Shown here: one piece after another, positions 28,777 through 41,643 of the stretch
How the letters are laid out: every line of letters begins with the position of its first letter
Position numbering within the stretch: position 1 is the first letter of the stretch
Origin: Methylobacterium sp. J-070
Lineage (GTDB): Bacteria; Pseudomonadota; Alphaproteobacteria; Rhizobiales; Beijerinckiaceae
Direction of reading: 5' to 3'
NCBI RefSeq assembly: GCF_022829385.1
Contig: NZ_JAKSXX010000147.1
Location: 1-64,000 of the forward strand
DNA length: 64,000 nucleotides
Made by a program: the position numbers and the translations under genes
Notes under the pieces: model-generated
Databases searched by the model: none
The model's input: only the letters and a program-made list of their open reading frames with translations
What the model was told of the DNA's origin: nothing

Positions 28777-29769
28777 ATGCAGGGCGAACACGACGCAGCG
28801 GCCGGCGGCCTTCCCACCTTCGCCGACGTGGCATGCGCCGCGGAGCGCATCGCCGGGGTGGCGCACCGCACACCGGTCCTGACCTCGCGCACCGCGGACG
28901 CGATGACCGGCGCGCGGCTATTCTTCAAGGCCGAGAACCTGCAGCGGGCCGGCGCCTTCAAGTTCCGCGGGGCCTACAACGCGATCAGCGCTTTGTCCGA
29001 AGCGGAGCGCGCCCGCGGGGTGATCACCTTCTCGTCGGGCAACCATGCCCAGGCCATCGCCCTGGCGAGCCGGCTCCTCGGCACCGCCGCCACGATCATC
29101 ATGCCGGCGGACGCCCCCGCGGCGAAGATCGAGGGCACCCGGGGCTACGGCGCCGAGGTGGTCCTGTACGATCGCTACACCCAGGACCGGGAGGCCCTCG
29201 GCCGGGAGATCGCGGGGCCGCGGGGCCTGACGCTGATCCCGCCGTTCAATCATCCCGACGTCATCGCCGGGCAGGGCACGCTGGCTCAGGAGCTGATCGA
29301 GACGGCGGGGCCGCTCGACGTGCTGGTCGCCTGCCTGGGCGGCGGCGGACAGCTCGCCGGCTGCGCCCTCGCCGCGGCCGAGCTGTCGCCGGGCTGCCGG
29401 GTGATCGGCGTCGAGCCGGAGGCCGGCAACGACGGGCAGCGCTCGTTCCGCGAGGGCCGGATCGTGACGATCCCGGTGCCCCGCACCCTCGCCGACGGGG
29501 CGCAATCGACCGCCCTCGGCGACCTCACCTTCGCGCTCATCCGCCGGCACGTCGCCGACATCGTCACGGTCACGGACGCCCAGCTCGTGGAGACCATGCG
29601 GTTCTTCGCCAGCCGGATGAAGATCGTGGTCGAGCCGACCGGCTGCCTCGCGGCGGCGGCGGTGCTCAACGGGCTCGTGGATGTCCGGGACAAGCGCGTC
29701 GGCGTGGTGATCAGCGGCGGCAACGTCGACCTGGCGAGTTTCGCCCGGCTCGTCGGCGAGGCGGCCTGA
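28777..29769 (+). CDS. threonine/serine dehydratase, PLP-dependent
   Basis: A 330-residue fold-type II PLP enzyme expected to deaminate threonine or serine. The PLP Lys lies in NLQRAGAFKFRGAYNAISAL, the cofactor Asn in TFSSGNHAQAIALASRLLG, and the phosphate-binding glycine loop in VACLGGGGQLAGCALAAAEL. No C-terminal ACT-type regulatory domain exists, so it matches the short catabolic or serine-racemase-like group rather than biosynthetic IlvA. The exact substrate cannot be read. The ATG at 28777 begins 20 residues before conserved sequence; the open frame back to 28612 has no domain content. Confidence 0.9.
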   Translation: MQGEHDAAAGGLPTFADVACAAERIAGVAHRTPVLTSRTADAMTGARLFFKAENLQRAGAFKFRGAYNAISALSEAERARGVITFSSGNHAQAIALASRLLGTAATIIMPADAPAAKIEGTRGYGAEVVLYDRYTQDREALGREIAGPRGLTLIPPFNHPDVIAGQGTLAQELIETAGPLDVLVACLGGGGQLAGCALAAAELSPGCRVIGVEPEAGNDGQRSFREGRIVTIPVPRTLADGAQSTALGDLTFALIRRHVADIVTVTDAQLVETMRFFASRMKIVVEPTGCLAAAAVLNGLVDVRDKRVGVVISGGNVDLASFARLVGEAA

Positions 29770-29891
29770 CGCGCGGAATGACCGGCCGGTGTGACCCGGG
29801 CGCGGTGGACCCGCCGCCGACGGATGCTTATCTTGTGTCTGTCAGAATGCGCGTCCCCGGGCCTTGAACCCGGTTGGGCGGGAGGGTGACG

Positions 29892-30269
29892 ATGTCGACT
29901 GGGTTCAAGGTTCTCTCGCTGACCGATCGGGCCGCCGACCGGATCAAGGCGATCATGGCGGATGCCGACCGGCCGATCGCCGGCCTGCGGGTCGGCGTCC
30001 GCAACGGCGGCTGCGCGGGCATGTCGTACACGATGGAATACGCGGAAGGCGCCAAACCCGGCGAGGACGTGGTCGAGGATCGCGGCGTGCGGGTGTTCGT
30101 CGATCCAAAGGCGGTGCTGTTCCTGCTCGGCACCGAGATGGACTTCACCACCAACAAGCTGGCGTCCCAGTTCGTGTTCAACAACCCGAACCAGACCTCG
30201 GCCTGCGGCTGCGGCGAGTCGGTGGCGATCACGCCGGTCTCCGAGGACCGGATGCCGGCCCGGGCCTGA
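29892..30269 (+). CDS. A-type iron-sulfur cluster assembly protein
   Basis: A 125-residue HesB/IscA/SufA-family carrier. The three conserved cysteines are present: one in VRNGGCAGMSYTMEYAEG and two in TSACGCGESVA. FVDPKAVLFLLGTEMDFTT and FVFNNPNQTSACGCGES are also strongly conserved. It delivers Fe-S clusters to apo-proteins, for example the radical-SAM enzyme LipA. The start at 29892 has a GGAGG site 6-7 bases upstream; a start at 29874 would include that site in the coding region. No other suf or isc gene is adjacent, so the exact name (SufA or IscA) is left open. Confidence 0.92.
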   Translation: MSTGFKVLSLTDRAADRIKAIMADADRPIAGLRVGVRNGGCAGMSYTMEYAEGAKPGEDVVEDRGVRVFVDPKAVLFLLGTEMDFTTNKLASQFVFNNPNQTSACGCGESVAITPVSEDRMPARA

Positions 30270-30281
30270 TCCCGACGCCGC

Positions 30282-31340
30282 TCAGGCCACCTGCGACAGG
30301 GACTCGGCCGCGTCGTCCACGGCGCGGTTGCGGCCCGCGCGCTTGGCGGCGAACATGCACAGGTCGGCCCGCTCCATCAGCGAGGCCGGCGTGTCGCCCT
30401 GGCGCAGCACCGCCACGCCCAGCGAGACCGTGATCTTGCCGAGCGACTCGCCGGTGGAGCGCTTGATCAGCTCGCGCCCCATCACGCTGGCCCGGACGGT
30501 CTCGGCCAGCTGCCGGGCCCCGGCGCGGTCCACCCCGGGCAGCACGATGCCGAATTCCTCGCCGCCGAACCGGGCGAGCTGGGCCTGCTTGCCCGCGCTC
30601 TCGCGCATGACGATTGCCACGAGCCGCAGGACCTGATCGCCCGTCAGGTGGCCGTACAGGTCGTTGAAGCGCTTGAAGAAGTCGATGTCGAGGATGATCA
30701 GGCTCATCGGGCTCGGACGCAGACGCGCCGCCTCGACCGTCGCCTTCAGGGTCTCCTCGAACTGCTTGCGGTTCGACAGGCCGGTCAGGGTGTCGGTGAG
30801 GCTCTCGAGCCGGGTCGCCTCGAGGGTCTCGCGCAGGGTCTCGATCTCGCCGCGGGTGTCGCGCATCCGCGCTTCCAGGACCCGGTTGTTCACCGCCACC
30901 TCGCGGGTGGTGGAGACCAGCGTCGACAGGATCTCGCCCAGCCGCGCCCGGCTCGGGGGACCCTGCGCGAGGTCGAGGGCGAGCCCGCGCAGGGATTCGC
31001 CGTACTGGGCGGTGGAGCCGAGGGACAGGTCGAGGATCTCGGTCACCGCCGCGATCTCGGTCAGGATCATCCGGCCGACATCGTCGGCGGCATTCGCCAG
31101 CCGCCGCCCGTCCAGATAGGTCTCGTGCAGGTCGTCGATATCCAGCTCGGTCAGGCGGCCGTTCTGCGTGGTCAGGCGCTTCACCGCGTCGCCGAGCAGC
31201 GGGGATTCCCCCGACGCGTAGGCGTACCAGACGGCGTAGGCGCGCGGCGTCGCGCAGGGACCGTAATCGCGGATCAGGTCGTGGGTGCGCTTCGCCAGGG
31301 CGAAGCTGCGATCACGATCCGAAGGAATCTCGTGGCTCAT
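30282..31340 (-). CDS. GGDEF-domain diguanylate cyclase
   Basis: A 352-residue soluble protein. The N-terminal half is a helical region of an alphaproteobacterial type (THDLIRDYGPCATPRAYAVW), ending in a coiled coil (EIETLRETLEATRLESLTD). The C-terminal GGDEF domain starts SLTDTLTGLSNRKQFEETLK and has the active-site motif RFGGEEFGIVLPG near residue 256, so c-di-GMP synthesis is expected. No RxxD inhibitory site appears at the usual position before GGEEF. It has no membrane segment. It is convergent with the Fe-S carrier gene, 12 bases apart. Confidence 0.92.
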   Translation of the reverse strand: MSHEIPSDRDRSFALAKRTHDLIRDYGPCATPRAYAVWYAYASGESPLLGDAVKRLTTQNGRLTELDIDDLHETYLDGRRLANAADDVGRMILTEIAAVTEILDLSLGSTAQYGESLRGLALDLAQGPPSRARLGEILSTLVSTTREVAVNNRVLEARMRDTRGEIETLRETLEATRLESLTDTLTGLSNRKQFEETLKATVEAARLRPSPMSLIILDIDFFKRFNDLYGHLTGDQVLRLVAIVMRESAGKQAQLARFGGEEFGIVLPGVDRAGARQLAETVRASVMGRELIKRSTGESLGKITVSLGVAVLRQGDTPASLMERADLCMFAAKRAGRNRAVDDAAESLSQVA

Positions 31341-31443
31341 CCCTGTCCCGCCGCCTCAAGTCGCCGACGCTTCGAAACGCCGCGGCCCGGAAATCAATCT
31401 AGGGCAGGGAAGTAGCCGGACAGTTAAGCCGTAGAGACGCCTG

Positions 31444-32976
<1,533 letters not shown>

Positions 32977-33165
32977 CTGCGTTCAGGAACCGTTGCGCGC
33001 CGAGCCGGCGCGATGGACACCGTCGCGGCAACGGCTGGGGAAGGCTCGCGCGGGAATCTCCCGGGGCCGCAGGGCGCATGGTCCCTGTCAGTTAGGGGCT
33101 TGGCGCGGCTTGTCAATCTCACAATGCCCATCGGCGCGCCATCGCGCACAGGCGATCGCGGCCGG

Positions 33166-33519
33166 TCAGGGCCTCACGGCGTCGGCCGCGGGGACCAGGC
33201 AGGGGTTCAGACGCGCGGCCCGGGCGGCGTCGGCGGCGATCGCACCGGTCGTTTCGGGATCGACCGGCGCCCGCGGCGCGTCGAGGGCCAGCCGGACGGC
33301 GCCCTCGTCGGGCTGGCTCAACCGCGCGAGCTGGAGGGCGGCGATCACGGCCAGGAGCCCGACGAACCCCGCCATCCGCAGCGCCCAGGGGAGGGGCCCC
33401 GCCACCCGGGCGGGGGCGGCCCGGTCCGGGCTCGCGGCAGCGGCATGCGGTCCGGCCTGGCCGTCCGGGGGCCGGCGCCTGCCGAAGGGCCTGACGCCCC
33501 GGTCGTCGCCTCTGTGCAT
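33166..33519 (-). CDS. hypothetical protein with one membrane helix
   Basis: A 117-residue protein not recognised as any family. The first 45 residues are basic and Pro/Ala-rich; one membrane helix follows (about 49-66, MAGFVGLLAVIAALQLARL); the rest is a short Ala-rich domain containing DPETTGAI and LNPCLVPAADAV. It would be bitopic with a small external domain. Isolated, upstream of rhlE on the same strand with 189 bases between. Coding potential is supported only by the clear helix and plausible layout. Confidence 0.5.
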   Translation of the reverse strand: MHRGDDRGVRPFGRRRPPDGQAGPHAAAASPDRAAPARVAGPLPWALRMAGFVGLLAVIAALQLARLSQPDEGAVRLALDAPRAPVDPETTGAIAADAARAARLNPCLVPAADAVRP

Positions 33520-33929
33520 GGCAGGTCTCTCGGCCGAGCCACAAGCCGGCCCTCGACGCCGGACCTTCGGGGAACAGGGTTAACCGCCACCTTACGGCGG
33601 CGCGAATGCCCCACCCTCAGTTGTGCCAGAATATAACGACCACCCGCGCGGCACCTCCGCGGTGCGCGGGATGATCTCCCGGGTCTCACCGGCGGCCGCC
33701 ACAGCATCGTGGCCTTGCCCTCCGGCTAGTCTTCCCGGTTTCTCGGCCATAGACTCGGATTGCCCCGCGCCGATTGTGCCGGGAGCTCGGGGATACGTCT
33801 CATTAGTCTTCATCTTTCGTTGACGGGAAACCGCTAGTCTGACGGTGCTTGTTGCAGGAAAGCGACAGACCCGCCGATCGAGAGCGCCTAGAAGGCTGCC
33901 GGCTCAAGCTAACCAGGACCTTTGGAATC
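33520..33929. other. gene-free upstream region of the porin
   Basis: These 410 bases show no convincing gene on either strand. The part after 33600 is less GC-rich than its surroundings and probably contains the porin promoter; TTGACG at about 33820 could be a -35 element, but no clear -10 follows. An inverted repeat CCCGCGC/GCGCGGG spans 33643-33670. Confidence 0.5.
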
Positions 33930-34796
33930 ATGAAGAAGCTTCTCCTTGCGTCGACCGTTCTTGCGGGCATGACCGTCACAGCATCCGCGGCCGATCTTCC
34001 CCGCCGCGCCGCTCCGCCGCCAGTGTTCACGCCGGTTCCCGTCTTCACCTGGACCGGCTTCTACTTCGGTGTGAACGCCGGCTACGGCTTCGATGCCAAC
34101 AGCCGCAACACCACCAACTACGCCCTGCCGTACGGCTCGGTGGTCAACTCGCCCGATACCAACGCCGTCATCAGCGTCAACAACCGCAACAACAACGACG
34201 GTTTCACCGGCGGCGCCCAGATCGGCTATAACTATCAGTTCACGCCGGGCTCGGGCTTCGTGGTCGGTTTCGAGGCTGACGCGCAGTACGTCGACTTCGC
34301 CCGCCGCGCCAACGGCACGCAGAACTACACGGGCGTCGGCGCCCCGGGCTACGCCTTCTCGCCGCCGCGCGCCTACGTGGCCACCAGCGGCAACGGCCTC
34401 GACTACTTCGGCACCGTGCGCGGCCGCCTCGGCTACGCCTTCGACCGCACCCTCGTGTACGGCACCGGCGGCTTCGCCTACGGCTCGGGCCAGGACGACC
34501 AGAACTTCGCCGGCAACCGCTTCCGCGACAGCTTCCGCACCGGCTACGCCGTCGGCGGCGGCATCGAGTACGCCCTGCCCACCGACTCGTTCCTGAACTT
34601 CTTCAAGTCCTCGGCCGTGACGCTGAAGGTCGAAGGCCTGTACGTGAACCTCGACCGTCAGAAGAACGCCGCCAGCGGCGTGTTCTACCCGACGATCCTG
34701 GCCCCGAACGGCACCGCCTACCTGAACGGCGCCGCCGCCAACACCGAGTTCGCGGTCGTCCGCGCCGGCGTCAACTACAAGTTCGGCTCGTACTGA
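33930..34796 (+). CDS. outer membrane beta-barrel porin of the Omp25/Omp31 type
   Basis: A 288-residue outer membrane protein. The signal peptide (MKKLLLASTVLAGMTVTASA, cleaved before ADLP) leads to the rhizobial pattern VFTWTGFYFGVNAGYGFDAN. Alternating beta strands with aromatic girdles follow (GGAQIGYNYQFTPGSGFVVG, YFGTVRGRLGYAFDRTLVYG), and the protein ends VRAGVNYKFGSY with the terminal aromatic needed for barrel insertion. It matches an eight-stranded opacity-type barrel. The ATG at 33930 is the only start that places the signal peptide at the N-terminus. Two hairpins follow the stop. Confidence 0.93.
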   Translation: MKKLLLASTVLAGMTVTASAADLPRRAAPPPVFTPVPVFTWTGFYFGVNAGYGFDANSRNTTNYALPYGSVVNSPDTNAVISVNNRNNNDGFTGGAQIGYNYQFTPGSGFVVGFEADAQYVDFARRANGTQNYTGVGAPGYAFSPPRAYVATSGNGLDYFGTVRGRLGYAFDRTLVYGTGGFAYGSGQDDQNFAGNRFRDSFRTGYAVGGGIEYALPTDSFLNFFKSSAVTLKVEGLYVNLDRQKNAASGVFYPTILAPNGTAYLNGAAANTEFAVVRAGVNYKFGSY

Positions 34797-34807
34797 GACC
34801 GGACATC

Positions 34808-34866
34808 GGAGCCGGCACCGCCGGCTCCATGCATGGGAAGGGCCCGGCCGCATGGTCGGGCCCTTT
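34808..34866 (+). terminator. double hairpin terminator after the porin
   Basis: Stem one is GGAGCCGG-CACCG-CCGGCTCC at 34808-34828. Stem two, at 34838-34864, pairs AAGGGCCCG with CGGGCCCTT and is followed by TTC. The second stem is the likelier terminator. Confidence 0.7.
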
Positions 34867-35000
34867 CGCGTGTCCGGGCTCGTTCGCGTGTCCGGACCAC
34901 GGCCGGCGCGGGTGCGACATGCGGGTCCGGAACCGGGCCGGCATCAGACGATTGGCCCGGCGGCGCCGCATCGCGAGCGGGCGCTCCGGAGCGATCAGCC

Positions 35001-35492
35001 GTGCGCAGCCCAATCCTCCCTCTCGCGCTGGCGGTCTTCGGCCTCTCCGGCACGCCAGTCGGCGCGCAGGACGCCACCGTGATCGGCAACAACACGGTGC
35101 TGCCCGGAACCGGACCGGGCACCGCGACGGACGGCAGCAGCGCCGGCCGGATGATGGAGGCCGCGAGCGCCGAGGATGCCGCCAAGCGTCAGGGGCTCAA
35201 GCCGGCCGCGTTCCTCGCCACGACGATGATCGGCGTGGAGGTGCGCAACGCCGCCGGCGAGAGCGTCGGCAAGATCGACGATCTCCTGATCACCGACGGC
35301 GGGACGTTCAAGGCGGTGGTGATCGATGTCGGCGGATTTCTCGGACTGGGCAGCAAGCGCATCGCGGTGGATCCCGGCGCGCTGGTCCTGCGGCCGGGGG
35401 GGAGCCGCTTCTCGGCGATCCTCACCCTGAGCCGGGACACGGTGGCGGCGGCTCAGCCCTTCGACCCGGCGAAGGCGATCCCCGGGCGCTGA
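35001..35492 (+). CDS. secreted PRC-barrel domain protein
   Basis: A 163-residue protein with a short signal peptide (PILPLALAVFGLSGTPVGAQ, cleavage near residue 23), a Gly/Thr/Ser-rich stretch, and one PRC-barrel domain at about 75-145 (MIGVEVRNAAGESVGKIDDL and FKAVVIDVGGFLGLGSKRIA). The family is common in Methylobacterium-type bacteria; PRC barrels mediate interactions and their role in the periplasm is unclear. The GTG start at 35001 has a GGAG site 9 bases upstream. Open frame further upstream runs through the terminator region and is not used. It is convergent with parE. Confidence 0.8.
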   Translation: MRSPILPLALAVFGLSGTPVGAQDATVIGNNTVLPGTGPGTATDGSSAGRMMEAASAEDAAKRQGLKPAAFLATTMIGVEVRNAAGESVGKIDDLLITDGGTFKAVVIDVGGFLGLGSKRIAVDPGALVLRPGGSRFSAILTLSRDTVAAAQPFDPAKAIPGR

Positions 35493-35519
35493 CCGCCGTC
35501 CCGGGGACCGCGACCGCCC

Positions 35520-37676
<2,157 letters not shown>

Positions 37677-37969
37677 CCCCGCATGGTAGCGGAACAAAAC
37701 AGAAACATCAAAGCCCTTCGCCTGCGGGCGATGGGGCCACATCATCGCATGTTGCGCCGCCGCGAGCGAGGGCCGGCGCGGAGCCGCCGTCCGGGACGGC
37801 CGCGCCGTCCGTCATCACGACGTTGCACAACAAAGGGTTAAAGCTTTCCCGCGGGCTGTCCGTCCAATCTCGGCAGTTCTCCACCGGAACGGCGCGGGCG
37901 GATGGACGTTATCGAGGGAGATGTGACTTGACCGTGGTCACGGAGCCGCTGTCCGGGGAGTTGCAGTCG

Positions 37970-38158
37970 ATGAGTGACGCCGCAATCGAGGCGCGCCGCC
38001 TCACCCTGATCCGGTTCGAGCACGCCGCCGGCGCCGCCTTCGGGTTCGAGGACGAGGCGGTCGGCCTCCCCCAGACCCGCGCCCTGGTGAACGCCACGAC
38101 GATCGCGCTGGCGACCTTCGCGACCGCAGTGGCGGCGACCATCACCTACCTGGTCTGA
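37970..38158 (+). CDS. small single-pass membrane protein
   Basis: A 62-residue protein of unknown function. Residues 1-38 are soluble and charged (AAIEARRLTLIRFEHAAGAA, FGFEDEAVGLPQTRAL), and residues about 40-60 form one membrane helix (ALATFATAVAATITYLV) that ends the protein, so it would be tail-anchored. The ATG at 37970 has a GGGGAG site 9 bases upstream. The open frame extends to 37823 but the additional residues are basic and featureless. It lies between parE (divergent) and topA (convergent), and may be an alphaproteobacterial orphan. Confidence 0.55.
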   Translation: MSDAAIEARRLTLIRFEHAAGAAFGFEDEAVGLPQTRALVNATTIALATFATAVAATITYLV

Positions 38159-38245
38159 GCCAGACAGGATCTGCTCAGCGCGTCCTATCTTCGCAACGAC
38201 GGGTTGCGCACGCCGTCGCGGGGCCGGCACAATCTCCAAGTCACA

Positions 38246-38270
38246 CCCTCATTCTGAGGTGCCTGAGCGG
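38246..38270 (-). repeat. short dispersed repeat, second copy
   Basis: The reverse complement of this segment ends CACCTCAGAATGAGGG and matches 8631-8655 at 22 of 25 bases. The surrounding gap (38159-38401) contains no gene. Confidence 0.45.
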
Positions 38271-38401
38271 AGCGGCAGCCTCGCAGGAGGCGTTAGGAAG
38301 CCCTTGCAATCCGTGGCGCCCGCCCTCGCGGCCCGCTGACGGTCACGTCAGGTGAGGGCCGCGGTTCGGATCATCCACGCCCCTCCGCTCCTGCGCGTCC
38401 C

Positions 38402-41110
38402 TCAGCCCGTACGCGACTTCTTCACCGGCGCCTTCTTGGCGGCCGGCTTCTTCGCGGCGGTCTTCTTGGCCGCCGGCTTGTCGCCGGTCGCTGCCCGTGC
38501 CGAGGTCTTGGCACCGGTCTTGGCGCCGGTCTTGCGCGTCCCACCCCGCTTGACCGGCTTGCCGCCGCCCGAGGCGCGCTTGGCGTTCACCAGGGCGATC
38601 GCCTCGTCCAGCGTGAGCGCGTCGGCGCTCATCGTCTTCGGCAGGGTGGCGTTGACCTCGCCGTCGCTGACGTAGGGGCCGTACTTGCCGGCCTTGACCA
38701 CGAGGTCGCGCCCGCTCGCCGCATCTTTGCCGAGCGGCCGGCCCGGATCGGCGGCCGGACGGCCGCGCCCGCCCCCCTGCTCCTTGGCGACGATCAGGTC
38801 GATGGCGCGGTTGGCCCCGATCTCCAGCACGTCGTCGTCCTTGCCGAGATTGGCGTAGGTCTTCCCGTGCTGCACGTAGGGGCCGAAGCGGCCGAGACTG
38901 GCCAGGATCGGCTCGCCGGTCTCGGGATGGCGCGCCACCTCCCGGGGCAGGGCCAGCAGGGCCAGCGCCTTGTCCAGGCCGACTTCGGAGGGCGAGAGGC
39001 CCTTCGGCAGGGAGGAGCGCTTCGGCTTCTCGGCGCCCTTCTCGGTCGAGGCCTCGCCGAGCTGGACGAAGGGCCCGAAGCGGCCGTCGCGGATCGTCAC
39101 CGGCAGGCCGGTGGCGGGATCGTTGCCCAGCACCCGGACGCCCGGCTGCCCGCCCTCGGCCGACGAACCGTCGCCGTCGCCGTCCACCCCCGAGGCCGAG
39201 AGCTGGCGGGTGTACTTGCACTCCGGGTAGTTCGAGCAGCCGATGAAGGCGCCGAACTTGCCGAGCTTCAGCGAGAGCTGGCCGGCGCCGCAGGTCGGGC
39301 AGGTGCGCGGGTTCGAGCCGTCGCCCTTGTCGGGGAAGATGTGCGGGCCGAGGAGGCCATTGAGCGCCTCCAGCACGTCGGTGACGCGCAGCTCCTTGGT
39401 CTCGCCGATGGCGGCCGAGAAATCGCGCCAGAAGTCGCGCAGCACCGCCCGCCAGTCGATCTCGGCGTTGGAGACCCGGTCGAGCTGCTCCTCCAGGTCG
39501 GCGGTGAAGTCGTACTCGACGTAGCGCCGGAAGAAGCTCTCCAGGAAGCCCGTGACGAGGCGCCCCTTGTCCTCCGGCTGCAGCCGCTTCTTCTCGATCT
39601 TGACGTACTCGCGATCCCGCAGGGTCTGGAGGACCGCCGCGTAGGTCGAGGGCCGGCCGATGCCGAGTTCCTCCATGCGCTTCACGAGGCTCGCCTCGGA
39701 GTAGCGCGGCGGCGGCTCGGTGAAATGCTGGGTCGAGGCGATGCGCTCGCGGGTCAGCGGGTCGCCGGCCTTCATGGGCGGCAGGCGGCGGCTCTCCTCG
39801 TCCTCCTCGTCGTCCTTGCCCTCCTGGTAGAGGGCCAGGAAGCCGTCGAACTTCACCACCTGGCCGGTGGCGCGCAGGTCGATCTGGCGGGGGCCGACCC
39901 GCGCGGTGACCTCCACGGTGGTGCGCTCCAGCTCGGCCGATTCCATCTGGCTCGCCATGGTGCGGGTCCAGATCAGGTCGTAGAGCTTGGCCTGCTCCGG
40001 CTCCAGGTAACGCGCGACCATCTTGGGCAGGCGGCCCATGTCGGTCGGCCGCACCGCCTCGTGGGCCTCCTGGGCGTTCTTGGCCTTGACGCTGTACTTG
40101 CGCGGCACGTCCGGCACGTAGCGGTCGCCGAACTCCTTGCCGATCACCCGGCGGGCGTCCTGGATCGCCTCCGGCGCCATGTCGACGCCGTCGGTCCGCA
40201 TGTAGGTGATGATGCCGACCGTCTCGCCGCCGGTATCGACGCCCTCGTAGAGACGCTGGGCGACCCGCATGGTCTGGGCCGGCGCCATCCCGAGCTTGCG
40301 CGAGGCCTCCTGCTGCAGGGTCGAGGTGGTGAAGGGCGGCTGCGGATGGCGCTTGGCGGGCTTCGCCTCCACGCTCGCCACCTGGAAGGTCGCGAGTTCG
40401 AGGTCGCGCTTGAACGCGGCTGCGTCGTCGCCGGTACCGACGTCGAGGCGCTGGATCCGCTTGCCGTCGGCGCCGACGAGGCGGGCCTCGAAGGTCGCGC
40501 CGTCGGCGGTGGTCAGCGTCGCGATGATCGTCCAGTACTCGCGCGGCTTGAACCGCTCGATCTCCATCTCGCGCTCGACCACGAGCCGCAGGGCCACCGA
40601 CTGCACGCGGCCGGCCGAGCGGGCGCCCGGCAGCTTGCGCCACAGGACCGGCGAGAGGTTGAAGCCCACGAGGTAGTCCAGCGCCCGGCGCGCCAGGTAG
40701 GCGTCGACCAGCGCCTGGTCGATCTCGCGCGGCTTGCGCATCGCCGCCTCGACCGAGGCCTTGGTGATGGCGTTGAAGGTGACGCGCTCCACCGGGATGC
40801 CCTTGAGCGCCTTGCGGGCGTTCAGCGCCTCCAGGACGTGCCAGGAGATCGCCTCGCCCTCGCGGTCGGGGTCGGTCGCCAGGATCAGCTTGTCGGCACC
40901 CTTGACCGCCTTGACGATCTCGCTGACGCGGCTGGCGCCCCGGTCGGCCAGCTCCCAGACCATGTGGAAATCCTGCTCGGGATCGACCGAGCCGTCCTTG
41001 GCCGGCAGGTCGCGGATATGCCCGAAGGAGGCGATGACTTCATAGTCGCGGCCGAGATACTTATTGATCGTCTTGGCTTTGGCCGGCGACTCGACGACGA
41101 CGACTTTCAT
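38402..41110 (-). CDS. topA: DNA topoisomerase I
   Basis: A 902-residue type IA topoisomerase that relaxes negative supercoils. The TOPRIM domain opens the protein (MKVVVVESPAKAKTINKYLG, with ATDPDREGEAISWHVLEALN), the active-site region is VGIITYMRTDGVDMAPEAI, and a four-Cys zinc ribbon lies near residue 630 (CPTCGAGQLSLKLGKFGAF, then GCSNYPECKY). Several copies of a DUF-type topoisomerase C-terminal repeat follow (LGRFGPYVQHGKTYANL, VKAGKYGPYVSDGEVNATL). The tail is a Lys/Ala-rich basic extension that would bind DNA. The ATG at 41110 begins exactly with the TOPRIM strand. Confidence 0.97.
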   Translation of the reverse strand: MKVVVVESPAKAKTINKYLGRDYEVIASFGHIRDLPAKDGSVDPEQDFHMVWELADRGASRVSEIVKAVKGADKLILATDPDREGEAISWHVLEALNARKALKGIPVERVTFNAITKASVEAAMRKPREIDQALVDAYLARRALDYLVGFNLSPVLWRKLPGARSAGRVQSVALRLVVEREMEIERFKPREYWTIIATLTTADGATFEARLVGADGKRIQRLDVGTGDDAAAFKRDLELATFQVASVEAKPAKRHPQPPFTTSTLQQEASRKLGMAPAQTMRVAQRLYEGVDTGGETVGIITYMRTDGVDMAPEAIQDARRVIGKEFGDRYVPDVPRKYSVKAKNAQEAHEAVRPTDMGRLPKMVARYLEPEQAKLYDLIWTRTMASQMESAELERTTVEVTARVGPRQIDLRATGQVVKFDGFLALYQEGKDDEEDEESRRLPPMKAGDPLTRERIASTQHFTEPPPRYSEASLVKRMEELGIGRPSTYAAVLQTLRDREYVKIEKKRLQPEDKGRLVTGFLESFFRRYVEYDFTADLEEQLDRVSNAEIDWRAVLRDFWRDFSAAIGETKELRVTDVLEALNGLLGPHIFPDKGDGSNPRTCPTCGAGQLSLKLGKFGAFIGCSNYPECKYTRQLSASGVDGDGDGSSAEGGQPGVRVLGNDPATGLPVTIRDGRFGPFVQLGEASTEKGAEKPKRSSLPKGLSPSEVGLDKALALLALPREVARHPETGEPILASLGRFGPYVQHGKTYANLGKDDDVLEIGANRAIDLIVAKEQGGGRGRPAADPGRPLGKDAASGRDLVVKAGKYGPYVSDGEVNATLPKTMSADALTLDEAIALVNAKRASGGGKPVKRGGTRKTGAKTGAKTSARAATGDKPAAKKTAAKKPAAKKAPVKKSRTG

Positions 41111-41430
41111 TCAGACCTCTGCCCCTCGACGGAGCCTGGCGCGACGGACGAATTCTGTTCGAGATTCGCGTGGGACTGAAGCCCGCCGTCGGGCCGGGGC
41201 CGCGCGCCGGGGACAAGTGGGTCACGGGCAGCGGGTTGTCAAATGGCGGATCCGCGCAAGCCTCGCCCGAGGGCCTCGTCGTAAGCCCCGCGCACGGCTT
41301 ATATGATCGGTGCGCGCGGGCGGTCATTTACGATCCTGCCAAGCGCAGGCGGACCCTGGTGGTGCTTGCGGATTCGCACGTTGGGTTCGGGATCACCGGC
41401 CGGTCGACGCACTCGCAATCCAGACATCGC

Positions 41431-41619
41431 ACGCGCTCTCCCTCCCCCCTCTGCGGGGGAGGGAGAGCGCGTGCGTCAGCAGGGGTCGGGCGAGGGGAAC
41501 CCGGCTTCAGAAAAGAGCGCGACCGTCATGCAGGCCGGCGTTCAATCCTGCACCGTCGCTCTCCTCTCCCGCCCCCCTTCGGGGGCCACCCTCCCCCACA
41601 GAGGGGGGAAGGAGAGTCG
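41431..41619. repeat. long palindromic intergenic element between topA and the molybdoenzyme
   Basis: The element opens with a hairpin whose arms (41431-41448 and 41455-41472) pair over 18 bases without mismatch around CTCTGC. Its left part (to about 41498) is roughly the inverse of the right part (41561-41610), giving a large imperfect palindrome. The segment 41472-41497 matches the reverse complement of 48679-48704 at 25 of 26 bases. No coding region is supported in 41111-41643. A role as a mobile palindrome or transcript-end element is inferred. Confidence 0.75.
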
Positions 41620-41643
41620 CGCGTCGCAGTTCCCGATGAGAAC

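Noticed and set aside
33592..33823. Small frames on both strands upstream of the porin
   Set aside because: Neither has a ribosome site, signal peptide or any conserved pattern; the composition is intergenic.
41431..41619. CRISPR array
   Set aside because: The repeated units are inverted, not direct, and there are no regular spacers.
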